A stretch of 64,000 nucleotides of DNA. It comes from Asterella californica. Lineage: Eukaryota > Streptophyta > Marchantiopsida > Marchantiales > Aytoniaceae. The position numbers and the translations under genes are program-made. The notes under the pieces are model-generated. The model had not been told where the DNA came from and searched no databases. It saw nothing but the letters and a program-made list of their open reading frames with translations. Below are positions 1 through 9,578 of this stretch, one piece after another. Positions within the stretch are counted from its first letter, which is position 1. The number at the start of each line of letters is the position of its first letter. The stretch covers positions 8,618,001 to 8,682,000 of the forward strand of contig JAYKYS010000014.1 of the NCBI GenBank assembly GCA_036924285.1, in the 5' to 3' direction.

Positions 1-1437
1 TAACTGAAAATTGTCTATAAGATAAATATATTTATCATCATTTATGAAGTTAAAGAATGTAATTGAAAATTAATATACGCCAGTGAAGACCTTACTGTAA
101 GAAAGTCTTTAAGGCAATTATAAAGATTATTATGTTACATGTTATTATCATCTTTGGTACAGTGATTACTTTTCAGTCTGAAAAGATGGATCTTAATGAG
201 TTGATTTGCTCGGAATCTAGCTTTGAATCAGATTTCTTTGCATTCTATATGTTGTTGGTAAAAAAATTGCATGATCGTGCTAACGAGATTGCTCGTAATA
301 TAGTTCGGAGTGAATATTTTCTAAATTGCAGCCTCTTCTAGTAGCATTTGTGGTAAAAAACCAAACAGTTCAGATGAGGTTTGTAAAAAATATAGGTCCC
401 ACAAGTTGTTGTGTTTACCAAAATGCTCTTGCATTCGTTTCCATGCACCATTAACTTTCTTACATTCTAATAGACAATGTATTTCATGCTTTTTCTGTTA
501 ACACCATATGCTTTTGGATGACCAAACTTATTATTAATATTCTAGAAATTATTTTGTATAAAAATTGTCTACTTTTTCTGTAAAGTATCATAAATATATT
601 TGAAATTCAGATCTCACATTGTTCACTGGAAGTGATTAGCACTTTGTGCGGTTATGCCCCCAACAAGGCTGCTTATTCACCCATGTACACTTCGTGTACA
701 TGGGTGTTTAATATAATATATATCCTAACCCTCTCGATGGGAAGGGTTAGGATATATATTAAATGCCTTGTTAAATGACGTTTATTTACAATCTCAATCC
801 CGGACTTATACCCTGAGGGACGTCTCAGCCTGCTCTTGACTTATGGATTCTGTCTCGATCAGTTAGCTGCTCCCGGAGAGATTAACTTTTAATATTTATA
901 AATGATTTTAATTATAACTTATTATAACTTATTTTTATAACACTTACATATTTTCCGCTAAGAGAAAACGATTTTCACTGTACAAGTACGTTGGGGATGC
1001 TATTTAGCAATCGGAGAGGCGAAGGCTGCGAATCGCTCTCTCTCCCTTGTTATTATAGCCACGATGGACGGAGGAAGCCGAACAGAGGAGTAAAAACCTT
1101 GAAACGTGGAGGGTCCCACCACCCCATCCGCTCCCTCTCCAAGGCTCCAAGCTACCGCAACGATGATGCTGCTTTAGTGGATAAAGAAAGTGTGCGACGC
1201 ATAGCCCGACTCCCGAGCCGTCCACCCCTTGCGGATTTTTGTGGAGCTTCTTCTCGGAGTGAAGAGGCTGTCGTGTGTTGTCCCCATCAGCTCGTGCTGC
1301 TGCTTGTTCTGCCAGTTCTTCCTCTGCCTTCTGTTGCGTTGTTTTTCTTGTTCCCATATCTTGTACCGCTTTCTTCCTAGCAATAAATCTTCGCGGACGA
1401 GCATAAAGTAGGAGCGGATTGCGGTTTCCCACGAGCT
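1..1437. other. AT-rich spacer upstream of LETM1-like gene
   Basis: No convincing gene is visible. The first kilobase is AT-rich and contains one notable structure, the nested inverted repeats at 662-772 annotated separately. The GC content rises after about 980, and 980-1437 is probably promoter and 5' untranslated region of the gene that starts at 1438. Short open frames here begin with non-ATG codons or overlap on both strands and show no family similarity. Confidence 0.5.
662..772. repeat. Nested perfect inverted repeats (double hairpin)
   Basis: Three inverted repeats are nested. The outer arms are 8 bp, AACAAGGC at 662-669 and GCCTTGTT at 765-772. Inside are two adjacent perfect hairpins: 13-bp arms at 678-690 and 694-706 with a 3-nt loop, and 18-bp arms at 715-732 and 743-760 with a 10-nt loop. 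The second arm pair carries CCCTAA/TTAGGG, the core of the plant telomere-like or telo-box motif. The layout could be a foldback transposon end or a structured RNA; no coding sequence overlaps it. Confidence 0.75.
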
Positions 1438-3933
1438 ATGGCTGCTTGCAGCCTTGCGGGAGTGCAGAGCCAGCCCGTGGGTTATGCGAAACCGCCGGTC
1501 GTTGCAGAATTTCCTCCCCCTTCGAGAGCGTCAGTCAGAGCGCATTCCCATGGTAGGCCTCCTGACTTTTTGAGATCGTTTGCTTCTGTCAATGCCGGGA
1601 GGAAAAAGGTTGCCGAGCGTGGTATGGTTTCTGTGAAGAGAACTTGTTGCCCGTGGTTGTCCCCTTCGGCCGCGAATTTCGCACCTGTCCGTCTGGCTCC
1701 AATTTCTCGCCGCATGTCCGCTGAATCCTGTAGTAGCTCTGCTCGGACTCTGAGGAGTACATTTTTTCGGGGCTTGGAAGGCCGGTGTTCGCCGACCAAG
1801 TTCTCTAGTCAAGCTCACCTTATTGTTATTGCATCCGGAATCAGGAGGCACAGAAGTGTGGTCGTGTTTGCTTTTGAGGGAACAGATTTGCAGACAGGTC
1901 AAGGGTGGAACGGTGCTGTTGTTGACGAGAAGAAAGGGGAGAATGAAAATGGAAGCGGGATTAAGAACGGAGGAGAGGAAGAGGCGGTGCTGGAGGTACA
2001 AGCTCGTCTGCAGAGATTGGAGGTTTTGGTACTTTTGAGGAGATTGTACAGGGATGTGATGAAGTCCGAGAGAGTCCTGTCAACACCAATTCCTAGGGTT
2101 GCTCCAAGTGAGGATAATGAGGACAATGGGGAGAAAAAATCCAAGGCTAGGAGGGTTAGTGATTGGCTATGGTGGGGATGGACGAGGCAGGGAGATGGAA
2201 ATCAGGAGCTCATCCTCAGCAGTACATCCGAACTGCTGGAGTATGCGGAAGACATCAGAGACCTGGCTGTGGCTCTCCAGAGAGACTTGACAGGTGTAGA
2301 TGGCCTGCTTCCGCTAGTTTTCGGCGAGGATTCCAGTGCGGAAAGCATAGTGGTGAGTACCGTTGAAAAAATTGGTGGAAGTTTGAAAGAAGTTGCGGAG
2401 AAAATAGAGGCGTCCCTGTCTCAGGAGGAGAGAGAGAGTGCTTTTAGGCAAAAGGTTGAAGAGGAAGAGCGTGAGAAGGAGGAAAATGTCCAAGCCCGCG
2501 TGTTGAGACGGCTGGAGAGGTTGCCGGATACTAGTGCAGTTTTGGATCGCGTTATCAAGCGGGTGGCTAGAGTGGATCCCACCAAGGTCGATTTGAGCAA
2601 GGTGGACGAAGATGAGGACTCACTCCAGTTGAGGGGCCAACGAACTCTTCAGTTTTTTGTTGAAACTTGGAGAAGATTAAATGGAAGGCCCGGTTCCAGT
2701 GTGATCGACCCTATCACCGCTGTCTTACCCGTGCCCGCTTCTTTGAGACCCCAGCTAGAGCAGAAGAAGCTGACGTTAATTCTTGAGGTTGAGGCATTAG
2801 ATAAGAAGCTGGGGGAAGCCAGTCGCGCGAGAGAAGCCAAATTGAGACAGAAGAACGTCTTGAAAAGAACTCGCCTGGCGAGTGAAATACGAACTATGGA
2901 TGACGAAGTGAATGAGTTGAGGAAAATCTTGGCAGTTAGGACCCTGCAGTTGGAGATGCAGTTAATTTACATGTACCTGGAGGACGATGTCCTACAGGTC
3001 ACTGACGACATCAGATCTGATGAGGATGAAAGCTTGCTGGTGGCTGAATTCGGACTTCTGGACGCCGAACTGGCCAGTCTGAGAACAGCCGTGGACAGAA
3101 ATGAGGCGATTCTTATTCAGGACGAGGAGCTGGAGGATCTTGCAGTAGACATCCCAGACTTGAAAAACCGGCTCGGGATTGTGGAGGAAGCCAGCATTCC
3201 TGTAGGACAGCGGATGCAGATGTCCTTTGCAGAGGGCCTTGTGAAGGTCAAGGAGGGTGCAGGCTTTTACTGGAGAGGTCTGCGGCTTCTTGGGGGAGAT
3301 TTGGTCTATTCGGGTCGCTTGTTTTGGGTCGCTGCCACAGGAACTACGTTAAAGCCCCGCGAGGTGCAAACTTTGAGGAGAACTTTCAAGGACATTTTTA
3401 CGATGGTTCCTTTCACGATCATTTTAATTGCACCCATCACTCCGGTAGGTCATGTTATGGTCTTTTCCTTTCTTCAGCGGTACTTCCCAGGATTTTTTCC
3501 CAGCGCTTTTTCGAACAAACGGCAAGAGGTGATGAAGAGGTATGAGCTAATCAGGGAACAAGTGAGGCTGGCCGTGACGGAACGAGAAAAGGAAGAGGCC
3601 GCTGTGATGGCAGCCGCAGCGGCAGCTGAAACGTTTGAAGCAACGGAGGAGGACCTGAAACCTACCGGCAAGGGGAAAACCTCGTCTGACCCCACTACTG
3701 CTAGGCTTCGACAGAGAGGCAGGCCCGGCCGGTTATTAATTTTGCAGGATAGATTACCGGAAATTGCAAGACAGCTCGAGAGTATGAAAGAAGGGATGAA
3801 AGACGAGGAGTCGAGTACGGGAAGCAGATACTTGAAGAAAGGACTTACTGACAGGACTGATGAAAATTTTTCTCCAGACAGAGCGCCTGCAAGATCAAGC
3901 TTCATCACTGAAGACTCGAAGGATAGTAAGTGA
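1438..3933 (+). CDS. LETM1-like membrane protein, probably organellar
   Basis: One uninterrupted reading frame of 831 codons starting at an ATG. The first ~100 residues are rich in Ser, Arg and Ala and poor in acidic residues, like a chloroplast or mitochondrial transit peptide. The middle (about residues 160-600) is charged and helical with probable coiled coils around 310-350 and 440-500. Residues ~608-720 match the LETM1 core: a conserved Arg-rich helix leads into one hydrophobic membrane segment (about 655-676, with [12 protein letters not shown]) and then a PGFFPSAF motif. LETM1 proteins sit in the inner mitochondrial membrane and take part in cation/proton exchange; plants also have a separate LETM1-like group of this length, to which this seems closer. 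The usual C-terminal EF-hands are not seen. Having no intron is unusual for a plant gene of this size. The last codons read through a GTAAGT, so an alternative spliced C-terminus is possible. Confidence 0.8.
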   Translation: MAACSLAGVQSQPVGYAKPPVVAEFPPPSRASVRAHSHGRPPDFLRSFASVNAGRKKVAERGMVSVKRTCCPWLSPSAANFAPVRLAPISRRMSAESCSSSARTLRSTFFRGLEGRCSPTKFSSQAHLIVIASGIRRHRSVVVFAFEGTDLQTGQGWNGAVVDEKKGENENGSGIKNGGEEEAVLEVQARLQRLEVLVLLRRLYRDVMKSERVLSTPIPRVAPSEDNEDNGEKKSKARRVSDWLWWGWTRQGDGNQELILSSTSELLEYAEDIRDLAVALQRDLTGVDGLLPLVFGEDSSAESIVVSTVEKIGGSLKEVAEKIEASLSQEERESAFRQKVEEEEREKEENVQARVLRRLERLPDTSAVLDRVIKRVARVDPTKVDLSKVDEDEDSLQLRGQRTLQFFVETWRRLNGRPGSSVIDPITAVLPVPASLRPQLEQKKLTLILEVEALDKKLGEASRAREAKLRQKNVLKRTRLASEIRTMDDEVNELRKILAVRTLQLEMQLIYMYLEDDVLQVTDDIRSDEDESLLVAEFGLLDAELASLRTAVDRNEAILIQDEELEDLAVDIPDLKNRLGIVEEASIPVGQRMQMSFAEGLVKVKEGAGFYWRGLRLLGGDLVYSGRLFWVAATGTTLKPREVQTLRRTFKDIFTMVPFTIILIAPITPVGHVMVFSFLQRYFPGFFPSAFSNKRQEVMKRYELIREQVRLAVTEREKEEAAVMAAAAAAETFEATEEDLKPTGKGKTSSDPTTARLRQRGRPGRLLILQDRLPEIARQLESMKEGMKDEESSTGSRYLKKGLTDRTDENFSPDRAPARSSFITEDSKDSK

Positions 3934-6643
3934 TGGCGCGAATGCCTACATAGTCAGATGTCGTTTCCCGTTTGGCTAAGATGTACAATTTATTCATTCT
4001 TCTGTCGCATCGGTGCATAATGTAAAGTATCACTCTGGTAGAGATTGCGTTCATCGTTGCTCTAGGGAGCTATGATTTGATCGATTACTCCGCCATATAC
4101 ACGTCAAAAGAGAACTTTCACGTTTCTTGACGACATTGGTTGTCATACAGTTCATAGGAATTTGCCGACAAACATCTTACTCTGTAACTTTATTTTTATT
4201 TGTCCCATTTCTGAAATAAATGTTATCCATCAAGTCTCTTCGCCTTCTTAAGGAAACCGATTTCCTACATACTACATTCTTACGGGGCTTTCAGTGAGTT
4301 AACTATATTTTCTCCATTCACTCGTATCCACCGATGGTAAGTTGCTTTGTACTGAATATCCCTGGCTTAATTCTTTCGATCGACTTCTTGTCATGTTGTA
4401 TAAAGAGGAAAATTACTATCTCTAGAACGAGGGATGATATGCAAAGTTCAGTGTCTGTTTTGGCCACCACTGGGTATGGCAACTTGACCTGTGCATAGAT
4501 TGCCAGCAGGAAGTAAGTTAAGAGCGCCTTTATGCAGTCTCCTTGGACTCTTTCGGACGACGAAGAAAAAACCAGCTGTTTTGAATAGAGGGTAAGGAGA
4601 TTTTGTTAAATATCTGTTTCTGACGGACGGAGCTCGGAAGAATCGGTTCCAGTTGATCCTCAAAAGATCGGAAGGTCGTCATGTTAAACACGTCTTCTCG
4701 TCACCTAAGTCGTTGTCTTGATTCTTGTATTTCAAACTTCGCGGATACGTCCATTCGTCTTGACTTCCGTGAGTTCTTAAGTTGTCCTTTCCCATTCGCT
4801 TATATATCCCAGAAAACAAACATACAGAAGGGTAGTCAGTCTATTTGGCACCTTTCGTGGGTCAGGATCTCCGTATATCACAGGCATACATCACATTGTT
4901 CAGGGCAGTTTCTAGCATCCATACAAACTATGTACTGGTCCGATCTCTCCTCCGCTATAGACTACTTTCTTCTGAGTCGAGCGCCCTTCGAGCTTTTCTC
5001 ATTCACGTCGATTCCATAGTTCAATCCGTATAAGGCAGCGGGAGGTTGGCCGTGCGTTTTGATGGAGTGCTAGGCTAACTTCCCGAGACACTTGAGATGG
5101 ATCCTGAATTTCTCCTTCTAGAGGTTGGGCTGATCATGGGTCTACCACTTAAGTTACCGTTGAATGTCGACCCGACAGTCGCTCAAATTGTCGTGATGTT
5201 TTGACCTGAGCACCTACATAGTAGTACATTAGTAACCGAAAGTGGATAACAAAAGTTTGACTACTATTTTGGTACAGCCGGAGCTGGTTGCGCTGTGTTT
5301 TATGGAGACTGTCATCTCCATGGTACTCCCTATCACATGTGGAACTTGTGGGCCAGGATATTCGAATAGGTGTACCAGGTCCACTTAGCTCTCAAGAACA
5401 GTAACCTCACAATTGACAAATTAACTTTGTCTCTGTTGTCAGTGTGAGTAACCACCAGAGCATCTTTTCAACCGCAAGGTGAAGGGACCCTCAAGCGTCG
5501 TTCCGTGGTTTGTCTAGGGAGAGAGGGTCCGTGCAAATCTTCCTCACGAAGATTTAGGTGGACACTGGACACTGGCTCAAGAGACTAGAGAAGAGAAGAC
5601 TATGACAGAACCATCATAACGGAATATGCTCGGGAAGGAATAGAGCGCCTCATGAGACCAGACGTAAGGAACGTACCAAAGTTGAAGGACGAGGCGGCCT
5701 ACGGTAGTCACTCCTGGTGATATTCTATCAAAAGCGCTATACTAAGTGGTTTCACTCTCTCCAGTGACGCCTAATGGATCGTTAATTCAAGCCACCCACT
5801 GGTCGGGTCGTGGACAAGCGGTGTAGTGACAGACTCAGTGAGGACCAACCAAAACTTGGGGCAGCTCACTCGGCCAAAAGGAATAAACGGAGGACATTCT
5901 CGGTGCATCCGTGGTCTTTATTCTAACCCGGTGGGCGATTCGAGGTTTCTCTCCGTTCAAGGCCTAGTATACACCACAGTTTCACTGGAAAGGATTGATT
6001 GAGCACCCATCGGTATATACCCGCACAAACGACCCTCTTTTCCACCCGAGAACCTTCTCTTCTTCCGAGTTGACTGTGGGACCAACTAACAAGGAGCACA
6101 TCCATCGGATGCCAAATGATGCAAATTCATTCGGTTGTTGAGTAGGCAGCTACTACTGTACAGTAGTCCATCCTCGTCCATTCACCGCTTGCATTCTGGC
6201 TCGTGTAATATTTTCATAAAGATTGTTGCTCCCGACTTGGTTTCGTCAGGCAAGCTAGTAGTACAATGCAGAACACCTTCCTTTTCTCCTCCTCCTCCTG
6301 CTGATCTCGGTGCATCAAGCGGCGCTCTGGGCTCCTAGCAACTTCCAAAGATTTGAGTTTGGAGATTTCTTGTTCACAGCGGATGTCTATAAAAGTCTTT
6401 TGATTCCTGACTTAAGAACTGTGAGGTTCTTGGGGCTGTTGGTGTTTTCTCCACCACAGTAGGAGCTTGTATCGTCTCGATGTGGTGAACGTGGCCGAAA
6501 ACGAGGGAAGGGAAGGGAAGGGAGGGGAGGTTACAGTTGTTGAATTCTTGGGGACTTGAGCGGCTTCCGTATGTACATTTCTTGAGGTGAATTGAATATT
6601 CTGGGGCTCAGGAAGTGCAAGGCTAGAGAGAGAGGAATTTTGG
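3934..6643. other. Spacer between LETM1-like and HDDC2-like genes
   Basis: About 2.7 kb without a recognisable gene. An AATAAA at about 4215 is a plausible poly(A) signal for the upstream gene. Small open frames occur on both strands but none carries a known domain or a continuous plant-like codon pattern. Near the right end, 6504-6530, is a purine-only run of GGGAA units, probably part of the promoter or 5' leader of the next gene. Confidence 0.5.
6504..6530 (+). repeat. Purine-rich GGGAA microsatellite
   Basis: A run of GAGGGAAGGGAAGGGAAGG type sequence, entirely purine on the plus strand, about 115-140 bp upstream of the ATG of the HDDC2-like gene. It may lie in the 5' untranslated region; such GA-rich tracts are common in plant promoters. 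Confidence 0.6.
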
Positions 6644-7576
6644 ATGCGGTGGTTGTCGACTAGTCTTCTCCGCCCATCGGGATTATTCTGGGCGTTAGGT
6701 TTGAGCAGCGGAGCTGCAGGAGGAGCAAGAGGAAAAACAAGGAGTTCTACTAGTAGAATAAGAAGCAGCGCATTCGAGGGCTCTGTAAACTACTTATACT
6801 GCCTGCAGCGGGGCTTCGGTGCAATGCGGGCCGTTACTCCTCTCCCTGCAGGCGGCCATCTTCGGAAGCCGGGAGCCATGGAAGCGAGCGCGTGCCTCGC
6901 AAGAAGCAATGCATCATCGTCGCCCAAATGGCAACAACAGCAGCAGAACAAGGACCAATCATCCATCTCCATGACTACTACTTCCGCTCCATCTGCTTTT
7001 AGTGCAATCCAGTTCCTGAGTCTGTGCCAGCGGTTGAAGACGACCAAGAGAACGGGATGGGTGAACCACGGGCTCAAGGAGTCGGAGTCCATAGCCGACC
7101 ACATGTACAGAATGGCGATCATGGCCCTGATCGCTGCGGATGGGGTTCCGGGAGTGGACAAAGATCGGTGTGTAAAAATGGCCGTGGTGCACGATTTGGC
7201 AGAAGCGATCGTGGGAGATATAACTCCCTCTGATAACGTCCCCAAGGAGGAGAAGAGCAGGAGGGAAAGAGAAGCGATGGATGAAATGTGCGCCATGTTG
7301 GGGGGTGGACTTGCTGCGCAGGAGATGATGGACTTGTGGCAGGAGTACGAAAACAATTCCACGCCCGAAGCCAAGCTCGTCAAGGACTTCGACAAGGTTG
7401 AAATGATTCTGCAGGCCCACGAGTACGAAAAGGAGTCCGGAAAGGACTTGGAGGATTTTTTTAGAACCACGAGAGGAAAATTTCAGACCGATGTAGGTAA
7501 AGCTTTAGCCGAAGAAGTTGTCAAACGACGGACTTCTAACTCCACACATAACGTCTCCTCAGAGGCTCCGAACTGA
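6644..7576 (+). CDS. HDDC2: HDDC2-type HD-domain 5'-nucleotidase
   Basis: A single-exon frame of 310 codons starting at an ATG. Residues ~118-297 form an HD domain of the HDDC2/YfbR type: ESESIADHMYRM (metal ligand His153), the HD pair His183-Asp184 in VVHDLAEAIVGDI, and KDFDKVEM with Asp250. These are the ligands of the divalent metal centre that hydrolyses (deoxy)nucleoside 5'-monophosphates to nucleosides. The ~115 residues in front are Ser/Arg/Ala rich with a short Gln run (97-101) and are probably an organelle transit peptide; Met61, Met79 and Met110 are alternative starts that would give a cytosolic form. Plant relatives usually have introns, so the lack of any is notable. The assignment to the family is firm; substrate and location are inferred. 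Confidence 0.9.
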   Translation: MRWLSTSLLRPSGLFWALGLSSGAAGGARGKTRSSTSRIRSSAFEGSVNYLYCLQRGFGAMRAVTPLPAGGHLRKPGAMEASACLARSNASSSPKWQQQQQNKDQSSISMTTTSAPSAFSAIQFLSLCQRLKTTKRTGWVNHGLKESESIADHMYRMAIMALIAADGVPGVDKDRCVKMAVVHDLAEAIVGDITPSDNVPKEEKSRREREAMDEMCAMLGGGLAAQEMMDLWQEYENNSTPEAKLVKDFDKVEMILQAHEYEKESGKDLEDFFRTTRGKFQTDVGKALAEEVVKRRTSNSTHNVSSEAPN

Positions 7577-9578
7577 TGCCTCTTTCCTCAAATTTTTACG
7601 CTTTCGCTGCGTGCACGAGGCCGACTGACTGTACATTCAGGAGCCAGATGTTGAAACTTGACAAGGTTAATAGAAGCATTACGGAAGCGGGTTAAAAGAA
7701 TTAATTGTGTCCGTTTCAGCAAAGACGAGCGACCTGTAAAGGTACGCCGTTAAAAAGTTTACGACATATGCTACGCACGTAATTTGACTGCCGAGAATTC
7801 GTGAAGAACGTTTGTGATCTGATCTTCATCAGGCTGGTGGAGTCTAGGGTTTGCGGGAAGTATGATCACCATTCTGGCCTCGGTGACGTCGTCAGTGGCC
7901 AAGCCTGTGAATTTTCTTCATATGTCCAGAAAAAGGACCTCGTTGCCTCTGCCTTTGCCTCGACTCTTGTGTGTGGTGTATGATGAGAATGAGCAAGGCT
8001 TTCTTTCGAATCACCTCCAGAAACTGAATCTTGCCTTTTTCGGCCCTTCCGCTCTTACTTCACAAATATCAGGAGCGCCACATCCTTCTGTCGTACTTCA
8101 GAATGTCACATGATGGTCTATAATTTAAAATACCGTTGTCTAAGTTGGATGCATTTCGGATTGCGATATACTTATATTTCGTGAGAGGTACAGACAGATT
8201 TCTCTTTCGGGTGTGACGATCGGTGCTGGACGTGACATTCAGTCGACTACCAGTTGGGATCGTTGTGCTCCTGTTACCACAATTATCCTGTCTGAAGTCA
8301 GGATTTGGAAATGTGTCTAGAACGTGGCAGAGCGTACCGAGCCTCAAATTACAGTTTTGTACCACCGAGGACTATAATGTTGATTGTTGTGAGAAACGAT
8401 CGAATTTATCACTGAACCGTTCACTCCACTCAGCCCATCCTCACAAGAGGATGTTTCACCCCATCCTCCTTGTGAGGATCTGAATCAGTGCTGGGAAGGA
8501 TTTTCCGCGAGTTCTGAAGTTTCCCCTACGGTTTCATGTCCGTTCCGTACTCCAGAGTTCTGTTTGGAGTAATTTTATCAGGTTGCGTTTTCCTGTGCAC
8601 TCGGAACACAATTCGGGTTCGGATGCTCTTCCGAGATTTTGAGCCACATGTTTTCGACCAAATCTAGCAGCCTCCTAGTTCGGAGCTTCCAGAGCAGTGA
8701 AGATTGTGATTGTGATTATCAGCTCTTATTGTACGATTGAAACGATGAGTTCAGCTGATTGGAAGATCTTCTGTGCTGCAACGGGATGCGCTGTACCTCG
8801 CGAAGCTGCCGTTAAGCGGGCACGACGAAAAGTGTTTGTGCAAACGTGTAAGTTTGTGTAAAGTACAGGGACTGGTACTCGCAGTAACCGTCACCGGAAC
8901 AGAACTGCAAGTCTCTTCTCCTACACAGTTTTCATTGATATGTTGAAACTCTCGCGGAAAGCAAAGGCGTAAGGTACACGCGGGAGGCCCTGACTTAAGA
9001 AGGAAACTATCCTCAAGCCTATCAAAATCCGAACAATCTCTCACGAAAGCAAAGGCGTAGAGCAAATGAGGCAGTAATTCAGCAAAGCTGCCAGGTGATG
9101 AGAGCTATGTGCCACTCCTCTTTCACGTGGCCCAGGCAAGTGTCTCGAAGTCATGCCAAACGAGTTACACAAACGATGAGCTTGATGCGATGTGAGAGTT
9201 GAGATATTGAGTGCATGGACCATAACCATCAAGATTCTGACTGGTTGCCAATACTGTGAAATATAACTCAAATAATGGGCCAGGGCGCACCAGAATGTGT
9301 CTTTAGAAACGCAACAGTCTAACTTGTTCTAAGCAAACCCGAATGGAAGTAGCCAATATTGCTGCATCTCCATGCATAAAAAATTGGAAGCTCCGAGTAA
9401 TACCCTTCGATGTAAACATACGCGCATGAATCTCTTGCCGTGCCTTAGCAAGTGTCGAGGAAGCAAAGAGTTCGTCATGTCGTTAGTTTTGCCCAACGTG
9501 GTCTAGACAGATATTCAATCCACTGGAGCAACTGCGAATCTGTTTTCAGTAAAATATCCGTTGTCTAATGAGAAAAGT
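7577..9578. other. Spacer between HDDC2-like gene and PANB
   Basis: The two genes converge (plus strand then minus strand), so this 2.0 kb should hold both 3' untranslated regions. No additional gene is supported. A short foldback is present at 8437-8479: perfect 11-bp arms (8437-8447, 8469-8479) with a second 7-bp pair nested inside. Confidence 0.5.
8437..8479. repeat. Short foldback in convergent intergenic region
   Basis: Perfect 11-bp inverted arms ATCCTCACAAG and CTTGTGAGGAT enclose a further GAGGATG/CATCCTC pair. It lies between the 3' ends of two convergent genes and could act as a 3'-end structure, but plant RNA polymerase II genes do not need one. Confidence 0.45.

Noticed and set aside
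991..1404. Overlapping open frames on both strands before the LETM1-like gene
   Set aside because: They start with TTG or other non-ATG codons or lie antisense to each other, show no domain, and fit a GC-rich leader better than a gene.
4448..5033. Short frames in the 3934-6643 spacer
   Set aside because: Under 115 codons, no family motif, no consistent exon pattern.
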